64,000 bases of DNA from Kalaharituber pfeilii (Eukaryota > Ascomycota > Pezizomycetes > Pezizales > Pezizaceae), in the NCBI GenBank assembly GCA_015179045.1, contig WHUZ01000111.1, positions 111,611-175,610 of the forward strand, read 5' to 3'. Below are positions 20,913-31,032 of this stretch, piece after piece. A program made the position numbers and the translations under genes. Below the pieces are notes generated by a model. That model saw only the letters and a program-made list of their open reading frames with translations. It did no database searches and was not told where the DNA came from. Position 1 is the stretch's first letter. Every line of letters starts with the position of its first letter.

Positions 20913-20970
20913 AGACCTTGCCATAGCCCATAGGGCGGCATGCCAGTATTGATATAAAACAAAAAAAAAA
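20913..20970 (+). mobile_element. Family A hairpin 3' end
   Basis: CTTGCCATAGCCCATAGGGC to CCAGTATTGATATAAAAC plus A-run. The sequence just upstream (20827-20912) has no counterpart in BTB copy 2 and may be more of the same 5'-truncated LINE. No clean duplication was found. Confidence 0.6.
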
Positions 20971-21045
20971 CTTGTAGAATTTGAACGATAAGAATCTGCT
21001 TCAAAGAATTGAACTTACCCATGGGGATGACCTAGCAGCGGGCGA

Positions 21046-21214
21046 TTTTTTTTTTTTTTTTTTTTTATATCATTACTCGCGTGCCGCCCTGGGGCTATGG
21101 CGAGATTAGTTACATAAGATTAGATACATATGAAGGTAGAAGAAAAGGAATAAGAAAAGATCCTGCGTGTCTCCTATGCCCCTGCCCACTCCAAGATGTC
21201 TCTAAGTGGGTCTG
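21046..21214 (-). mobile_element. 5'-truncated family A LINE in BTB exon
   Basis: 169 bp: poly(T), TATATCATTACTCGCGTGCC, the hairpin, and about 100 bp of LINE 3' UTR. Perfect 13-bp duplication TAGCAGCGGGCGA at 21033-21045 and 21215-21227. BTB copy 2 (28958-28975) shows the empty site. Confidence 0.95.
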
Positions 21215-22215
21215 TAGCAGCGGGCGAGTTAGCCGCCAGCGCGCGCGCAAAATCGTGCGAAGTAGCAAGAACATCGCTAAAGTGGGAGCTGCTGCGGAGA
21301 ACATCCAGAGCCCAGGATACGTATTGCACAAGGTATTTGAGAAGTTTGTTAGATGGCGTGTGAGCTGAGCATGTGAAAGTAGGAGATAGCGCATCACTAG
21401 TAGTGGAACTGGTTGGATTGACTGTGGGGAATGGAAGATTATCAAATGCGTATGCAACAGTAGACATTACAGCCTCCACATCTGCTTCCCCAGACATCAT
21501 CCTCAATTCAGCTAGGAGTGCAGTGATCTTAGAATAGCTGAGATTCCCAAGAGGTATGATGTTGAAACGGTCTGCAAGCACATAGAGCTTAGTGTGGTAA
21601 AGAAGTGCTGAGGAGCTTTTGGGGTCCGGGCTGTGGCATTCCACCGTTGTTCAGTGAGGCTACAAGAAGGGAAATATACGGTTGCGCTATACAATCTTTA
21701 GAGGAGAAGAGGGTAACTCACGTTGTGTACTCTTTGGTATATGCCCATTCCATGAATGCCTGCATTGTGTCATCATCAACATCACTAAGCTCCATGGTGC
21801 CCTCGCGCCCCTCTCGCATGTCATTGTCCGCATGCTTGCTCAGCTCCGGCGAGAGTGACTGTATTAGGGCTTTGTGGATATAGAATTCAGGGCTGGAGGA
21901 CTCGACCTGCACCCGCTCGCGTGATGTTGCGGCATCTGCAGCAATGCCACCGTTGTCAGAAGATGGCACCGTCTTCGGGTTTTTGAGCACGATCTTGAAC
22001 ACAGTTGAGCGGAGAAGGTTGGGATCAAGCGTACGAACAGGGTTGCCGAGAGTCGAGGAGCCTTCAGGTCCGTTATCAACGTGCGCTAGTGAGGTGGGTG
22101 GTGTCATGTAGTATCTCCCGAATGGCGATCCTAGTACTGGGGATGGTGTACGTGACAACAAGGCACCTCTTCCCCGGCCCCTGAAGCCCCCGCGGCCACG
22201 ATAGGTTGATGACAT
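21174..22215 (-). pseudogene. BTB/POZ-domain protein, copy 1 (LINE-disrupted)
   Basis: Exon 1 22215-21722 starts MSSTYRGRGGFRGRGRG (an RGG-rich N terminus) and contains the BTB fold: RSTVFKIVLKN, SSPEFYIHKALIQSLSPELS, MELSDVDDDTMQAFMEWAYT. A 90-bp intron (21721-21632) has donor GTGAGT and acceptor CCACAG. Exon 2 from 21631 continues PDPKSSSALLYHTKLYVLAD, a helical region as in BTB-BACK-like fungal proteins. The family A LINE inserted at 21046 replaces the last codons, so the frame stops at 21174. BTB proteins of this sort usually dimerise and may serve as cullin-3 adaptors; no partner can be inferred. The truncation removes any C-terminal Cys-rich end such as that seen in the 60590 copy. Confidence 0.8.
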
Positions 22216-22363
22216 CAATTCGAGGCGTGCTTGACGATGAAAGAACAACTTGAAGCTCAAGGTCACGAAAATTTATAGAATTGTATATAGTAAGGTCAAG
22301 AGGGCAGTAGATTGCAGGCGTAGGTGTAAAGCGCAAGCATACCGTAGAGTGCGGGGTCCAGGC

Positions 22364-22451
22364 TAGTCTGGTTGGCACGACCCCCGACCGGAGAAAGGGT
22401 CTGGTCCAAAAGTTTCTTTTTTAGTATGGAAGGTTCTTTAGTAGCGCCAGC
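22364..22451 (+). repeat. Left terminal inverted repeat of 5.8 kb element
   Basis: TAGTCTGGTTGGCACGACCC onward matches, as reverse complement, 28079-28164 over about 85 bp with few changes (GGTCTGGTCCAAAAGTTTC, ATGGAAGGTTCTTTAGTAG). Confidence 0.88.
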
Positions 22452-22497
22452 TTGGCAACAACCCATGTATTTACCTCATTAATGTACTTGAAGGTAA

Positions 22498-22530
22498 TTT
22501 TTTTTTTTTTTTATTTCATTACTCGCGTGC
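22498..22530 (-). mobile_element. Shortest mini-retroposon, 33 bp
   Basis: Only a T-run, TATTTCATTACTCGCGTGC, that is, the A-run plus the 3' arm of the A hairpin. Duplication GTACTTGAAGGTAA at 22484-22497 versus GTACTTGCAGGTAA at 22531-22544, one mismatch. Confidence 0.8.
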
Positions 22531-22599
22531 GTACTTGCAGGTAAGCTTCGACAGTAGAAGTATAGCAACAACAGTATAATTACAGCGATTCACAACTGC

Positions 22600-22943
22600 A
22601 AAATGGACCCCTCTCTGCATCCGAAATACAATGCCATTACTGGTAAAATTGAGACTCGAGGCCAAAAAGCGAAGCCGCTGCCAGAGCAAGTCCACTGGAA
22701 GACACAGATGGCGCGGGAAGCAGCTGCTCCAAAGCTGATTGAAGTGATGTCTTGATAAATGAGCATTTCGATAGCATGCGGAGCTTTCTTAGAGCATGGA
22801 CCGAGAACGAGGACCCAACACTTCGTGCGAGCAAACAAAATTTCTATAATTATGGTTGTGGAGCCGAGATTATAGAAATGTGGTTGGGTGAATCTAAAGA
22901 TGAGGGTATCAAAGGTGTAGATATTGGGAAGATTATTAAGTAG
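22600..22943 (+). pseudogene. Possible coding relic, unrecognised
   Basis: Plus-strand protein-like text, for example EHFDSMRSFLRAWTENEDPT and SKQNFYNYGCGAEIIEMW, with no start that can be defended and a stop at 22941; a further piece with LHHTRRKAKH-like basic residues follows near 23000. Lies between the left TIR and the helicase on the opposite strand. It may be a piece of the element's own gene. Confidence 0.25.
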
Positions 22944-23197
22944 ATATTGATCATTTATGAGATGGAGATTGATGCACTACAGGCAGAAAAGGAATTGGTA
23001 CTTTGCCATACTAGAAGAAAGGCGAAGCATGGTCCTGCACTTGGAGGCAGTATGTCAGCGTCATTCAATGAAATATGTGAACACCTGAATAAGTGAGCGC
23101 AGCTTATCATCACGTCAACCTCTTCATTCTTCAGCAGTCAAGCAATTGCAGAATCCAACCTTGGAATCGGCATTAGAAGAGTGTGCAATCTATTGTT

Positions 23198-24769
23198 CTA
23201 GTCTTGTATGACTTCTTTCACTGACGTAGATTTTTTAGTAAATAAAATACAGAATCCTTGTATATCATATTGTCTGACTGCTCTGCCAAAACGTTGAACT
23301 AAAGTATCTAAATTCTGCAGATGCCAAACCTGCCACTGGATAATTCTTTCAACGTCAGGATTATTAACACCCATGCCCCAAGCAGATGTTGCAATCATAA
23401 TTCTGGCTAAACCCTCACGCCAATTTTTACGAATTATCATCTTCATTGTCTTAGATATGTCGGCATGGTAAATCAGAATAATAACTTCTGCAAGTGCATG
23501 TGGATCCACATCTCATTGTTCTGGCCTCGGTGGTCATGTTCTTGTATTTTCGGGCAATATACCACGCAAAATACGTGCGAGTTTAGGTACGATTCTCTTA
23601 TGATCAACATAAATAATAGTTTTGGGTATATTCTGAGCTTCTTTGAGCTTTAGAATAATAAATTCCAGATTACCTCCATCACCTATCCCAGTGCCCTCTA
23701 TAACACAAACCATATAATAGAGATTGGGTCTATTTGTTGACTCAATAATTGCTATTGTATCTTTACTGAAGCCACAGCTTTTCTTGATTATTGATAGCTT
23801 AGATGGTGAAGCTGTTGCAATGCAAAATCCAAAAGGAACTCCACACAGATGCTGGCGCAAGGTATATAATCGGCCAAAGTTTTTTCTAAATGCGCGCCCC
23901 TTAATAAACAGATGGCGAAGTCAGCAAAAGATCGTTATATTATAGTTTTGTACTACTAGTGGATTTGTGTAATGTCCGCCAGTTTAGTGACCGACCCTGG
24001 TGATGTAGCAAAATGAGCGTTGCTCACCAGTTTGGCAACCAAAACGGCGGTGACCACCACTAACATGAAGGTTGGCCGCCAGTTTGGCAACCAAAACGGG
24101 CGGACATTTCGCTAAACTGGCGCTACACCTCCCATTTGTACCAAACTTCTATGGGTTAAAGTTATGTACTCACCAGTCTACTATTAGATGGCCCTCATCA
24201 GCCACCATAAAAGCGACCACTGTATATAGATAGTTTTTGGGGAGCCCTGCTCCAGCTGTTTGCTTGTTGTGCCTAGGGGTGCGGTATGCTTTACCCTTGC
24301 GGAGCAAATGATTCACGGAACTTTTCATATCCAATATCCTCTCTAGAGACAAGTATACCAAGTCATACTTCCCTTGAAGTATATCATTCAAGACACTGTC
24401 ATTCTTCTCAAGATCCTCTTCTGTTAAGGCAATTGCATTTAGCCTATGTGCTCGACATTCTTGAACTTGATCTTCAGCCAATGCAGTAAGTGGTGTGATG
24501 ATGATTCCGGACTTTTTGGGACTGAAGAAACATGATATTTGAAATGCAAGACTCTTTCCGAAACCCGTCGCTGCCACACATGCAATATCATGACCGTAGA
24601 TAAGAGCTATTGCAATTCTTAGTTGAGCCGGTTTCGCATTCTTTATAGTTCGTACTGTTGTTGTCATTGCTAGTATTGCCATGTCATTCTCATACTTTTC
24701 TGTTCACTCCCAGCTTTGTGAAGGTGTACTCTCATTCAATACAGATCGGGTCTCATTTTCTGTAGCCAT
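23198..24769 (-). pseudogene. RecQ-like DEAH-box helicase (broken)
   Basis: The frame starts at ATG 24769 (MATENETRSVLNES), meets an in-frame TGA near 24707, then shows helicase motif I ATGFGKSLAFQIS, motif II VADEGH (DEGH in place of DEAH) followed by IVDW. A GTGAGT donor begins an intron of about 280 bp that contains the MITE-like repeat at 23968-24127. The next exon resumes with FRKNFGRLYTLRQHL (the FRxxYxxL block that follows DEAH in RecQ proteins) and motif III-like IATASPSK, then NRPNLYY. After two more in-frame TGA codons (23534, about 23516) come motifs V and VI, ATSAWGMGVNNPDVERIIQW and QRFGRAVR. There is no RQC or HRDC domain. Similar solitary RecQ helicases are known from fungal subtelomeres (TLH genes) and from mobile elements; which applies here cannot be told from sequence. 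Confidence 0.8.
23968..24127. mobile_element. Small MITE-like repeat in helicase intron
   Basis: 160 bp with imperfect inverted ends: left TGTAATGTCCGCCAGTTTAG, right (reverse complement) TGTAGCGCCAGTTTAGCGAA. Inside, CCAGTTTGGCAACCAAAACG occurs twice as a direct repeat. The word GTAGCGCCAG is also found at the inner edge of the 22364 TIR (22441-22450). Confidence 0.5.
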
Positions 24770-24963
24770 CGCTCTATAGTTGTATGAATTCTCTCTGCGA
24801 GGAGCGGTTGTGGTTCAGGCGAAAGTCTCTGTGAGGGGCGGTTGTAGTTCAGGCGAAAGGGAAGAAGAGATTGAAGTTCATATGTACCTATACTACTACT
24901 CAACAACTACCTTTTCGAGCAATATAGTGGTCATTCTGGCAACATTCACATACCTAACAATTA

Positions 24964-26801
24964 CTTACCAGTACCGTATGGGTAACGATGTGCACACCGG
25001 TAACGCTGGGCACCTTGGCACCGGTTTTGCACCCTCCCCAACATCAAAATGTCAGGCATATCTCACAGAATATATTTCTAATATGTATGATGAATTACTT
25101 ATAGACCATATTGACTACGCTGATTCCAAATTTGAAGGGAAAAAAGTAAAAATGCTACTCCTACAGCATCTATAGTTGCCTCACCCCTCTACCTTATAAA
25201 ATAACCTCCTCTGGCACTTACCAGCAAATACTAACTCACTGCAACGCTCTACCTGCTCATGCAATAGTAGGAATGGTAGCAATGGTACTACCAGTGCTAT
25301 ATTACAATACATGAGTAGTAACAGCTTGAGATCTGTAACATAGCACTGTATGCTCCTGTAGCAAGAAATTGTGCATAACTAAGAAATTGAGCATTTTCCG
25401 GATATGACAACAAAAAATTCTTGTGAGTACAAATAGCTCTCAAGGGGGCTCAAATTGAAGCTAGAGCATGGTAGAATACATGGATTATCTTCCGCATATT
25501 CATTGAGCCAATTTTTAGGAGGTGAGTAGTGACTTATTTAGTATATCCCAAATCCTATGCTAGACATACTCTGAGCTGCCGAGTGTCAATGATCCTGCCT
25601 GAGATCTTATTCATCTTGACATATATTCTATTACCTATTCTGAGGAAGTATAGTAAGTTTGGCGATGTCAAGGAGTCGCTATGACCGTGGAGTGAGCAGC
25701 CCGCATATGTCAGATATGTCAGATATGCAGCATCACACACATACGGTATGGAACAGTAATAATTGCATCATCATCATCATGGAGTGCTATACGAGCTGTA
25801 CACAGTCTCGAAACCAGTACAAACTATAGGTATCTAGATTAATATCTAGAGTGGGGCTGTCATATCAATAGTTATGCAGGTACATATTAGTACTGCACTA
25901 TTGTAGAGTACAACTAATGCGTAGATACTCTCTAAAGCTACAAATATAAAGACATATAGAAGAAGATATTCTATAACAGCTGGTAGCATGGGGTAATAGT
26001 TTAGGGTAGCTGAAAACTAGTCACGGTCTGGCATACCTAACTAACATAGGCAGGCTACTTACTATGTAGCCATGATGACTCCATAACGTGGCCAAACACG
26101 ACCAAACTAGCTACGCTTCCTCAGAATAGGTAATAAAGTATATATCAAGATAAATAAGATTTTAGATAGGATTATGGACACTTGGCAGCTCAGAGTATGG
26201 CTAGTATAGGATTTGGGATATACCAAATAGGTCACTACTCACCTCCTAAAAATTGGCTCAATGAATATGCGGAAGATAATTCCATGTATTCTACCATGCT
26301 CTAGCTTCAATTTGAGCCCCCTTGAGAGCTATTTGCACTCACAAGAATTTTTTGTTGTCATATCCGGAAAATGCTCAATTTCTTAGTTATGCACAATTTC
26401 TTGCTACAGGAGCATACAGTGCTATGTTACAGATCTCAAGCTGCTACTACTCATGTATTGTAATATAGCACTGGTAGTACCATTGCTACCATTCCTACTA
26501 TTGCATGAGCAGGTAGAGCGTTGCAGTGAGTTAGTATTTGCTAGTAGGTGGCAGAGGAGGTTACTTTATAAGGTAGAGGGGTGAGGCAACTATAGATGCT
26601 GTAGAAGTAGCATTTTTACTTTTTTCCCTTCAAATTTGGAATCAGCGTAGTCAATATGGTCTATAAGTAATTCATCATACATATTAGAAATATATTCTGT
26701 GAGATATGCCTGACATTTTGATGTTGGGGAGGGTGCAAAACCGGCGCCAAGGTGCCCAGCGTTACCGGTGTGCACATCGTTACCCATACGGTACTGGTAA
26801 G
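24964..26801. mobile_element. Foldback element with arms of about 730 bp
   Basis: Left arm 24964-25690 and right arm about 26065-26801 are reverse complements at high identity, both beginning CTTACCAGTACCGTATGGGT from the outside. The unmatched loop is about 375 bp. Each arm carries the same 70-codon frame (MGNDVHTGNAGHLG..), so that frame is doubled by the inversion and is not independent evidence of a gene. A diverged relative of the right arm lies at 4049-4434. No target duplication is certain (AACAATTA/AGCAATTA near the two ends). Confidence 0.8.
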
Positions 26802-28078
26802 CTTCTAGCAATTATCATCATAATGCTCAAGATTGATTTAACGATCAGTTGATTTAACAATTCATTCATTTTATCTTCTATTTCCCATCAAAGCGTAGTA
26901 TCTAGTATCTATGATATTTCTTCCACCACTAACCTCCACAATCTACTCAATTTATAGTGAAATGATATACACTCAGCCAGATCTGCTCTACACTTAATGA
27001 TCCCCCGAGAGCTTATCACCTTCTGCAGACGTAAGCTTGACTGAGGAGGCGTCCTCGGCTCCGGCTCCACCCCCATCTTTAGTTGCAAGCTCACTAGTCA
27101 ACGAGCTCAACGAGCTCAATTGCATATTCCCACGTACCGCCTCTGGATTATCTGGCTGTGAGCTTACTCCACTCCTTCCTTCCGCTAGCACCTGCCCATG
27201 AGGTAATCCTTGAAGTCTCCCTCCCATGTATGTATTCAGAACACCTCCTGGAGTTGACCTCATCAGCTGAAAGAGCTCGGACAATTACAAAAGATTAATC
27301 CTCGCTCCAAGTCCTGTTCTAAAAGATAAACCTCCTCCTCCCCCAATACCTCTTCTCTGCCATCACTACCAGTCCCATAGGTGCTGACATTCCATTATTA
27401 TATTCATCAATCCCTAAGAAATTTCTTTGTTTGTTAAGCCTGTCTCCGGGCTTCGAGGGCTTGCCCAGGGACCCTGCCATGGCCACGTGCTACAAGCGGG
27501 GTTATGTGATAAAAAAAAAAAAAAAACCCTTCTAGCAATTTTTTCTCCTTAATGTATTGAATCCACATCGTACAGCTACCTATCACTTCCAAGGTATTAT
27601 CTATCTCTCCTTTCTTGGTAATTCCCACTGGTTGCTATGCTAACAAGATATCTACACGTATATCAGCAGGGACCCAATACAAGTTTATAAAAGCCTGAAT
27701 ATTCAAGGGCTCTCAGGATGCATGTACTTTAGCCTTCTTAATCACCATCTTGGAATTTCCTCTTCAGAAGATTCCCCAATGAACTCTACTGACTTTGGTA
27801 TAGCCTTAGATGTACTACCAGCAGTAGAAGGTGTGGCAGCCTTATCTGCCTTCAAGCATATCTTTAGAGGTCTCAATGTGGTAAAGTAAGAAGGTAGGAA
27901 ATTGTCTCGATTTGGTAAAAGAAGAAGGTAGGGAATTGTCTCGATGTGATAAAGGAAGAAGGTAGGGATCCAGTGACAAAATGTGCTTTGTTTGTGTGGG
28001 TTGTAAAGGCTTTGTCTGAGTGGTTGCTTAGTTGCTTATTACGTTGCAACAAGTAAATACATTGGTTTGTTGGCAAAC
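26802..28078. other. Interior of TIR element, no recognised gene
   Basis: Holds minus-strand frames with protein-like text (26994-27284; also PSTAGSTSKAIPKSVEF around 27790) but no recognised domain. A 41-bp near-repeat (GGTAAAGTAAGAAGGTAGG, GGTAAAAGAAGAAGGTAGG, GATAAAGGAAGAAGGTAGG) lies at 27880-27970. Confidence 0.3.
27437..27526 (+). mobile_element. Family B 3' end, extended version
   Basis: About 90 bp: GCCTGTCTCCGGGCTTCGAG, then GACCCTGCCATGGCCACGTG and GGGGTTATGTGAT plus A-run. The extra 40 bp upstream of the hairpin match the 3' UTRs of the B LINEs at 30368 and 35541. No clean duplication was found. Confidence 0.75.
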
Positions 28079-28164
28079 AGGCGCTACTAAAGAACCTTCC
28101 ATACTAAAAAAGAAACTTTTGGACCAGACCCTCCCTCCGCTCGGGGGTCGTGCCAACCAGACTA
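28079..28164 (-). repeat. Right terminal inverted repeat of 5.8 kb element
   Basis: GGCGCTACTAAAGAACCTTC to GGTCGTGCCAACCAGACTA, the reverse complement of 22364-22451. The inner edge reads TTGGCAAACAGGCGCTAC against GTTGCCAAGCTGGCGCTAC on the other side. Confidence 0.88.
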
Positions 28165-28558
28165 CTACTTACCCATTCCGTCGTCCTCCCCACATTGGTT
28201 GGTCAAATATTGGTGCAGCATTCCCCAAGACCTGGAGAACAGTATCTAATTTTACAATATTGACTGAAGGGAGCACGACCATGTCTTTCTAATCAAACAC
28301 ACTCGAGCAAGGAGGGTGCATCTGTTCCATCCGCAAGTGGCAACTACACTGGGGCTAAGGGCATCTGGAATACATTTTTTTCCCTTTTCCGGATCCGTTC
28401 CTGCAATTTTGGGATGCAGCTGTGTACTGTGCAAGGAGGGTGAATTTGGTTCAGTGAAACCGGGATGGACATTTCATTTCCCTTACGTTGTGAACGTTAG
28501 CCACATGTGGAATGTTTGCATTGATGCTCCCGCTCGCGCTTTTTCAATGTTGTTGTTT

Positions 28559-28568
<10 letters not shown>

Positions 28569-28595
<27 letters not shown>

Positions 28596-28630
28596 TCATT
28601 AATCGCATGCCGCCTCGAAGGCTATGGCGA
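28569..28630 (-). mobile_element. Mini-retroposon A with an empty site in the paralogue
   Basis: Long T-run, TATATCATTAATCGCATGCC, hairpin in its ATCGC/GCGAT version with inner stem GCCT/AGGC, ending GGCGA. Copy 1 (20782-20805) reads straight through as TTGTTTTATTTTTTTGGTGC, so the insertion is younger than the duplication. The duplicated target is TATTTTTTT-like; its left edge merges with the T-run. Confidence 0.88.
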
Positions 28631-28925
28631 TATTTTTTTTGGTGCTGTATCATGTGCAATATTGTACTTGATGCCTACGCAGGAAATGAAATAGAGTATG
28701 AGAAGAAGGTCAGCGTCGAATCAGCCCTTCGAGCTCCGATACCCATCCAGGACCCTTATAACCTCGTCCACGTTAGGCACTCTCTTCACACATTCTCTCC
28801 TTCCCGCTCCTCACTCAGCTGGTGAGCTTCAACAGTGGTGCATTATCCGCGATCAAGGGGACTGAATAGTTGAAGAGCTTTAGGATTAGTGATCCCTTGT
28901 AGAATTTGAACGATAAGAATCTGCT

Positions 28926-30060
28926 TCAAAGAATTGAACTTACCCATGGGGGTGACCTAGCAGCGGGCGAGTTAGCCGCCAGCGCGCGCGCAAAATCGTG
29001 TGAAGTAGCAAGAACATCGCTAAAGTGGGAGCTGCTGCGGAGAACATCCAGAGCCCAGGATACGTATTGCACAAGGTATTTGAGAAGTTTGTTAGATGGC
29101 GTGTGGGCTGAGCATGTGAAAGTAGGAGATAGCGTATCACTAGTAGTGGAACTGGTTGGATTGACTGTGGGGAATGGAAGATTATCAAATGCGTAGGCAA
29201 CAGTAGACATTACAGCCTCCACATCTGCTTCCCCAGACATCATCCCCAATTCAGCTAGAAGTGCAGTGAACTTAGAGTAGCTGAGATTCCCAAGAGGTAC
29301 GATGTTGAAGCGGTCTGCAAGCACATAGAGCTTAGTGTGGTAAAGAAGTGCTGAGGAGCTTTTGGGGTCCGGGCTGTGGCATTCCACCGTTGTTTAGTGA
29401 AGCTGCAAGGAGGGAGATATACGGTTGCGCTATACAATCTTTAGCGAAGAGGGCAACTCACGTTGTGTACTCTTTGGTATATGCCCATTCCATGAATGCC
29501 TGCATTGTGTCATCATCAACATCACTAAGCTCCATGGTGCCCTCGCGCCCCTCTCGCATGTCATTGTCCGCATGCTTGCTCAGCTCCGGCGAGAGTGACT
29601 GTAGTAGGGCTTTGTGGATATAGAACTCAGGGCTGGAGGACTCGACCTGCACCCGCTCGCGTGTTGTTGCGGCATCTGCAGCAATGCCACCATTGTCAGA
29701 AGGTGGCACTATCTTCGGGTTTTTGAGCACGATCTTGAACACAGTTGAGCGGAGCAGGTTGGGATCCAGCGTACGGGCAGTGCTGCCAAGAGTCGTATGT
29801 GTTGGGGATGACTCTTGGGGAATGGAGTCATCAGGATGCCAGCGATTTGCAAACTTCCCTAATTTGGCTGATGAGACTGAGGAGCCCTCAGGTCCGTTAT
29901 CAACGTGCGCTAGTGAGGTGGGTGGTGGCATGTAGTATGTCTTGAATGGCGATCCTAGTACTGGGGATGGTGTACGTGACAACGAGGCACCTCTTCCCCG
30001 GGCCCTGAAGCCCCGGCGGATCGGGTTACCACGGGATGTCATCAATTCGAGGGATGACAT
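28926..30060 (-). CDS. BTB/POZ-domain protein, copy 2
   Basis: Exon 1 30060-29462, start MSSLELMTSRGNPIRRGFRA; exon 2 from 29373; intron 29461-29374 (88 bp, GTGAGT..CCACAG). The BTB block (SSPEFYIHKALLQSLSPELS, MELSDVDDDTMQAFMEWAYT) and the helical region ADRFNIVPLGNLSYSKFTAL are intact. Relative to copy 1 it has about 30 extra residues (GSSVSSAKLGKFANRWHPDD region). After SPPW a GTAAGT donor (28943) could start a further intron; read through, the frame stops at 28926. No downstream exon could be identified with confidence, so the C terminus is open. Probably functional or only recently decayed; cellular role unknown. Confidence 0.75.
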
Positions 30061-30205
30061 CAATTCGAGGCGTGCTTGACGATGAAAGAACAACTTGAAG
30101 CTCAAGGTCACGAAAATTTATAGAATTGTATATAGTAAGGTCAAGAGGGCAGTAGATTGCAGGCGTAGGTGTAAAGCGCAAGCATACAGTAGAGTGCGGG
30201 GTCCA

Positions 30206-30364
30206 GGCCAGCAGTAAATTGTTACCGCTCTTGGCATGCATGTTCTACTGTAGCCCACTCAAGAACAATTCTAAATCGCAACAGGCTAGCCCCTGGACAC
30301 ATTCCAAAATTTACTACGGAGTACAGGCGCCGATTAGCGTGCAACCACGTTTGCCACAAGTAAT

Positions 30365-30367
<3 letters not shown>
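30206..30367. other. Flank of copy 2, nothing recognised
   Basis: Short spacer between the BTB promoter and the next LINE. No feature supported. Confidence 0.3.
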
Positions 30368-30401
<34 letters not shown>

Positions 30402-31032
30402 CACATATGATAACCCCGCTTGTAGCACGTGGCCATGGCAGGGTCCCTGGGCGAGCCCTCATAGCCCGGAGACAGGCTAAACTAAATTTCTACGTACATG
30501 GGCCCATCGCGCCGTCGCCCACGCTCTCCTAACTTCTAGAAGTTGACCCCGGCGAAGAAATTCTCTAAAATGTCATATTCCTCCCCATTCTCCGCCTTTC
30601 TTTTCCAATTCTTTCCCATGTCGCTCCACCTCTCAAAACCTTCTGAACGGTTCTCCTGGTTTCTGCATCGGAAAGCGAGATGCTCCCCCGTTTGCACCTC
30701 CCCACACCTGCACCTATCCAATTCCGCCACCCCCAGCTTCTTCAACCATATAGCACACCTTCCTCGCTCCAGTTGCAATGCAGTGAAGTTTGATGTCGCC
30801 ACCCTACTCCACTCCATGACCTTTCCTCCTCCGAACCCCTCTATCTCTCTCTTCTCTTTCCTCCACGCCTTTATCCTTTGGCGCACCCCACTCCCGGTGG
30901 CCACCTCCCTCCCCTTCTCCATCGTCCCCTTCTTCGCCCACTCATCCGCCTTCTCATTCCCTCCAATTCCAATATGAGCCTTAACCCACATCAGTTTCGC
31001 ATTACCCCCCTTCCTCTTCCTCCTTGCCACCG
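30368..31032 (-). mobile_element. 5'-truncated family B LINE
   Basis: Long T-run, TCACATATGATAACCCCGCT, B hairpin, extended B 3' UTR, then the C-terminal end of ORF2 on the minus strand. Similarity to the copy at 35541-36478 stops at about 31032. No target duplication was found, so the insertion may have been rearranged. Confidence 0.8.
30536..31032 (-). pseudogene. LINE ORF2 C terminus (RNase H end, zinc knuckle)
   Basis: The last 165 codons of an ORF2 polyprotein, which would carry reverse transcriptase and RNase H for target-primed reverse transcription. Visible are the RNase H block MWVKAHIGIGGNEKADEWAK (His and final Asp), a basic linker, and the terminal knuckle CRCGEVQTGEHLAFRC. The frame is uninterrupted to the stop at 30536. 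Upstream of about 31032 the open frame continues into unrelated sequence by chance. The catalytic parts needed for activity were not copied. Confidence 0.82.

Larger units (their letters stand above)
20400..22363 (-). repeat. Duplicated BTB segment, copy 1
   Basis: Highly similar to 28165-30205 in the same orientation, from ACTTACCCATTCCGTCGTC to GTGCGGGGTCCAGGC. The two copies are separated only by the TIR-flanked element at 22366-28162. They differ by a 169-bp LINE in this copy, a mini-retroposon in copy 2, an in-frame insertion of about 90 bp in the copy 2 exon, and a replaced stretch near 20825-20975. The replaced stretch contains a family A hairpin with A-run at 20913-20970. Confidence 0.85.
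22366..28162. mobile_element. TIR-flanked element carrying a RecQ pseudogene
   Basis: About 5.8 kb bounded by inverted repeats of about 85 bp and flanked by TA on both sides (22364-22365, 28163-28164). It sits exactly between the two BTB-segment copies. Inside are a RecQ-like helicase pseudogene, a small MITE-like repeat in its intron, a 1.8 kb foldback element and two mini-retroposons. No DDE transposase was recognised. It could be a dead transposon whose cargo included the helicase, or a non-autonomous element that captured it. Confidence 0.55.
28165..30205 (-). repeat. Duplicated BTB segment, copy 2
   Basis: Same orientation as copy 1 at 20400-22363 and nearly identical over most of its length, including the intron and 3' flank (GGACATTTCATTTCCCTTAC and AATTTTGGGATG blocks). 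The 3' flank contains the frame MH(S)(A/T)QLHPKIAGTDPEKG on the minus strand in both copies, possibly a decayed last exon. Confidence 0.85.

Noticed and set aside
24964..25175. Coding frame MGNDVHTGNAGHLG.. seen twice (also 26590-26811)
   Set aside because: The two occurrences are the two arms of the foldback element, so repetition is not conservation; no family match.
30543..30977. Plus-strand frames at 30543 and 35703
   Set aside because: Antisense to the RNase H ends of the two B LINEs; identical in both because the LINEs are copies.
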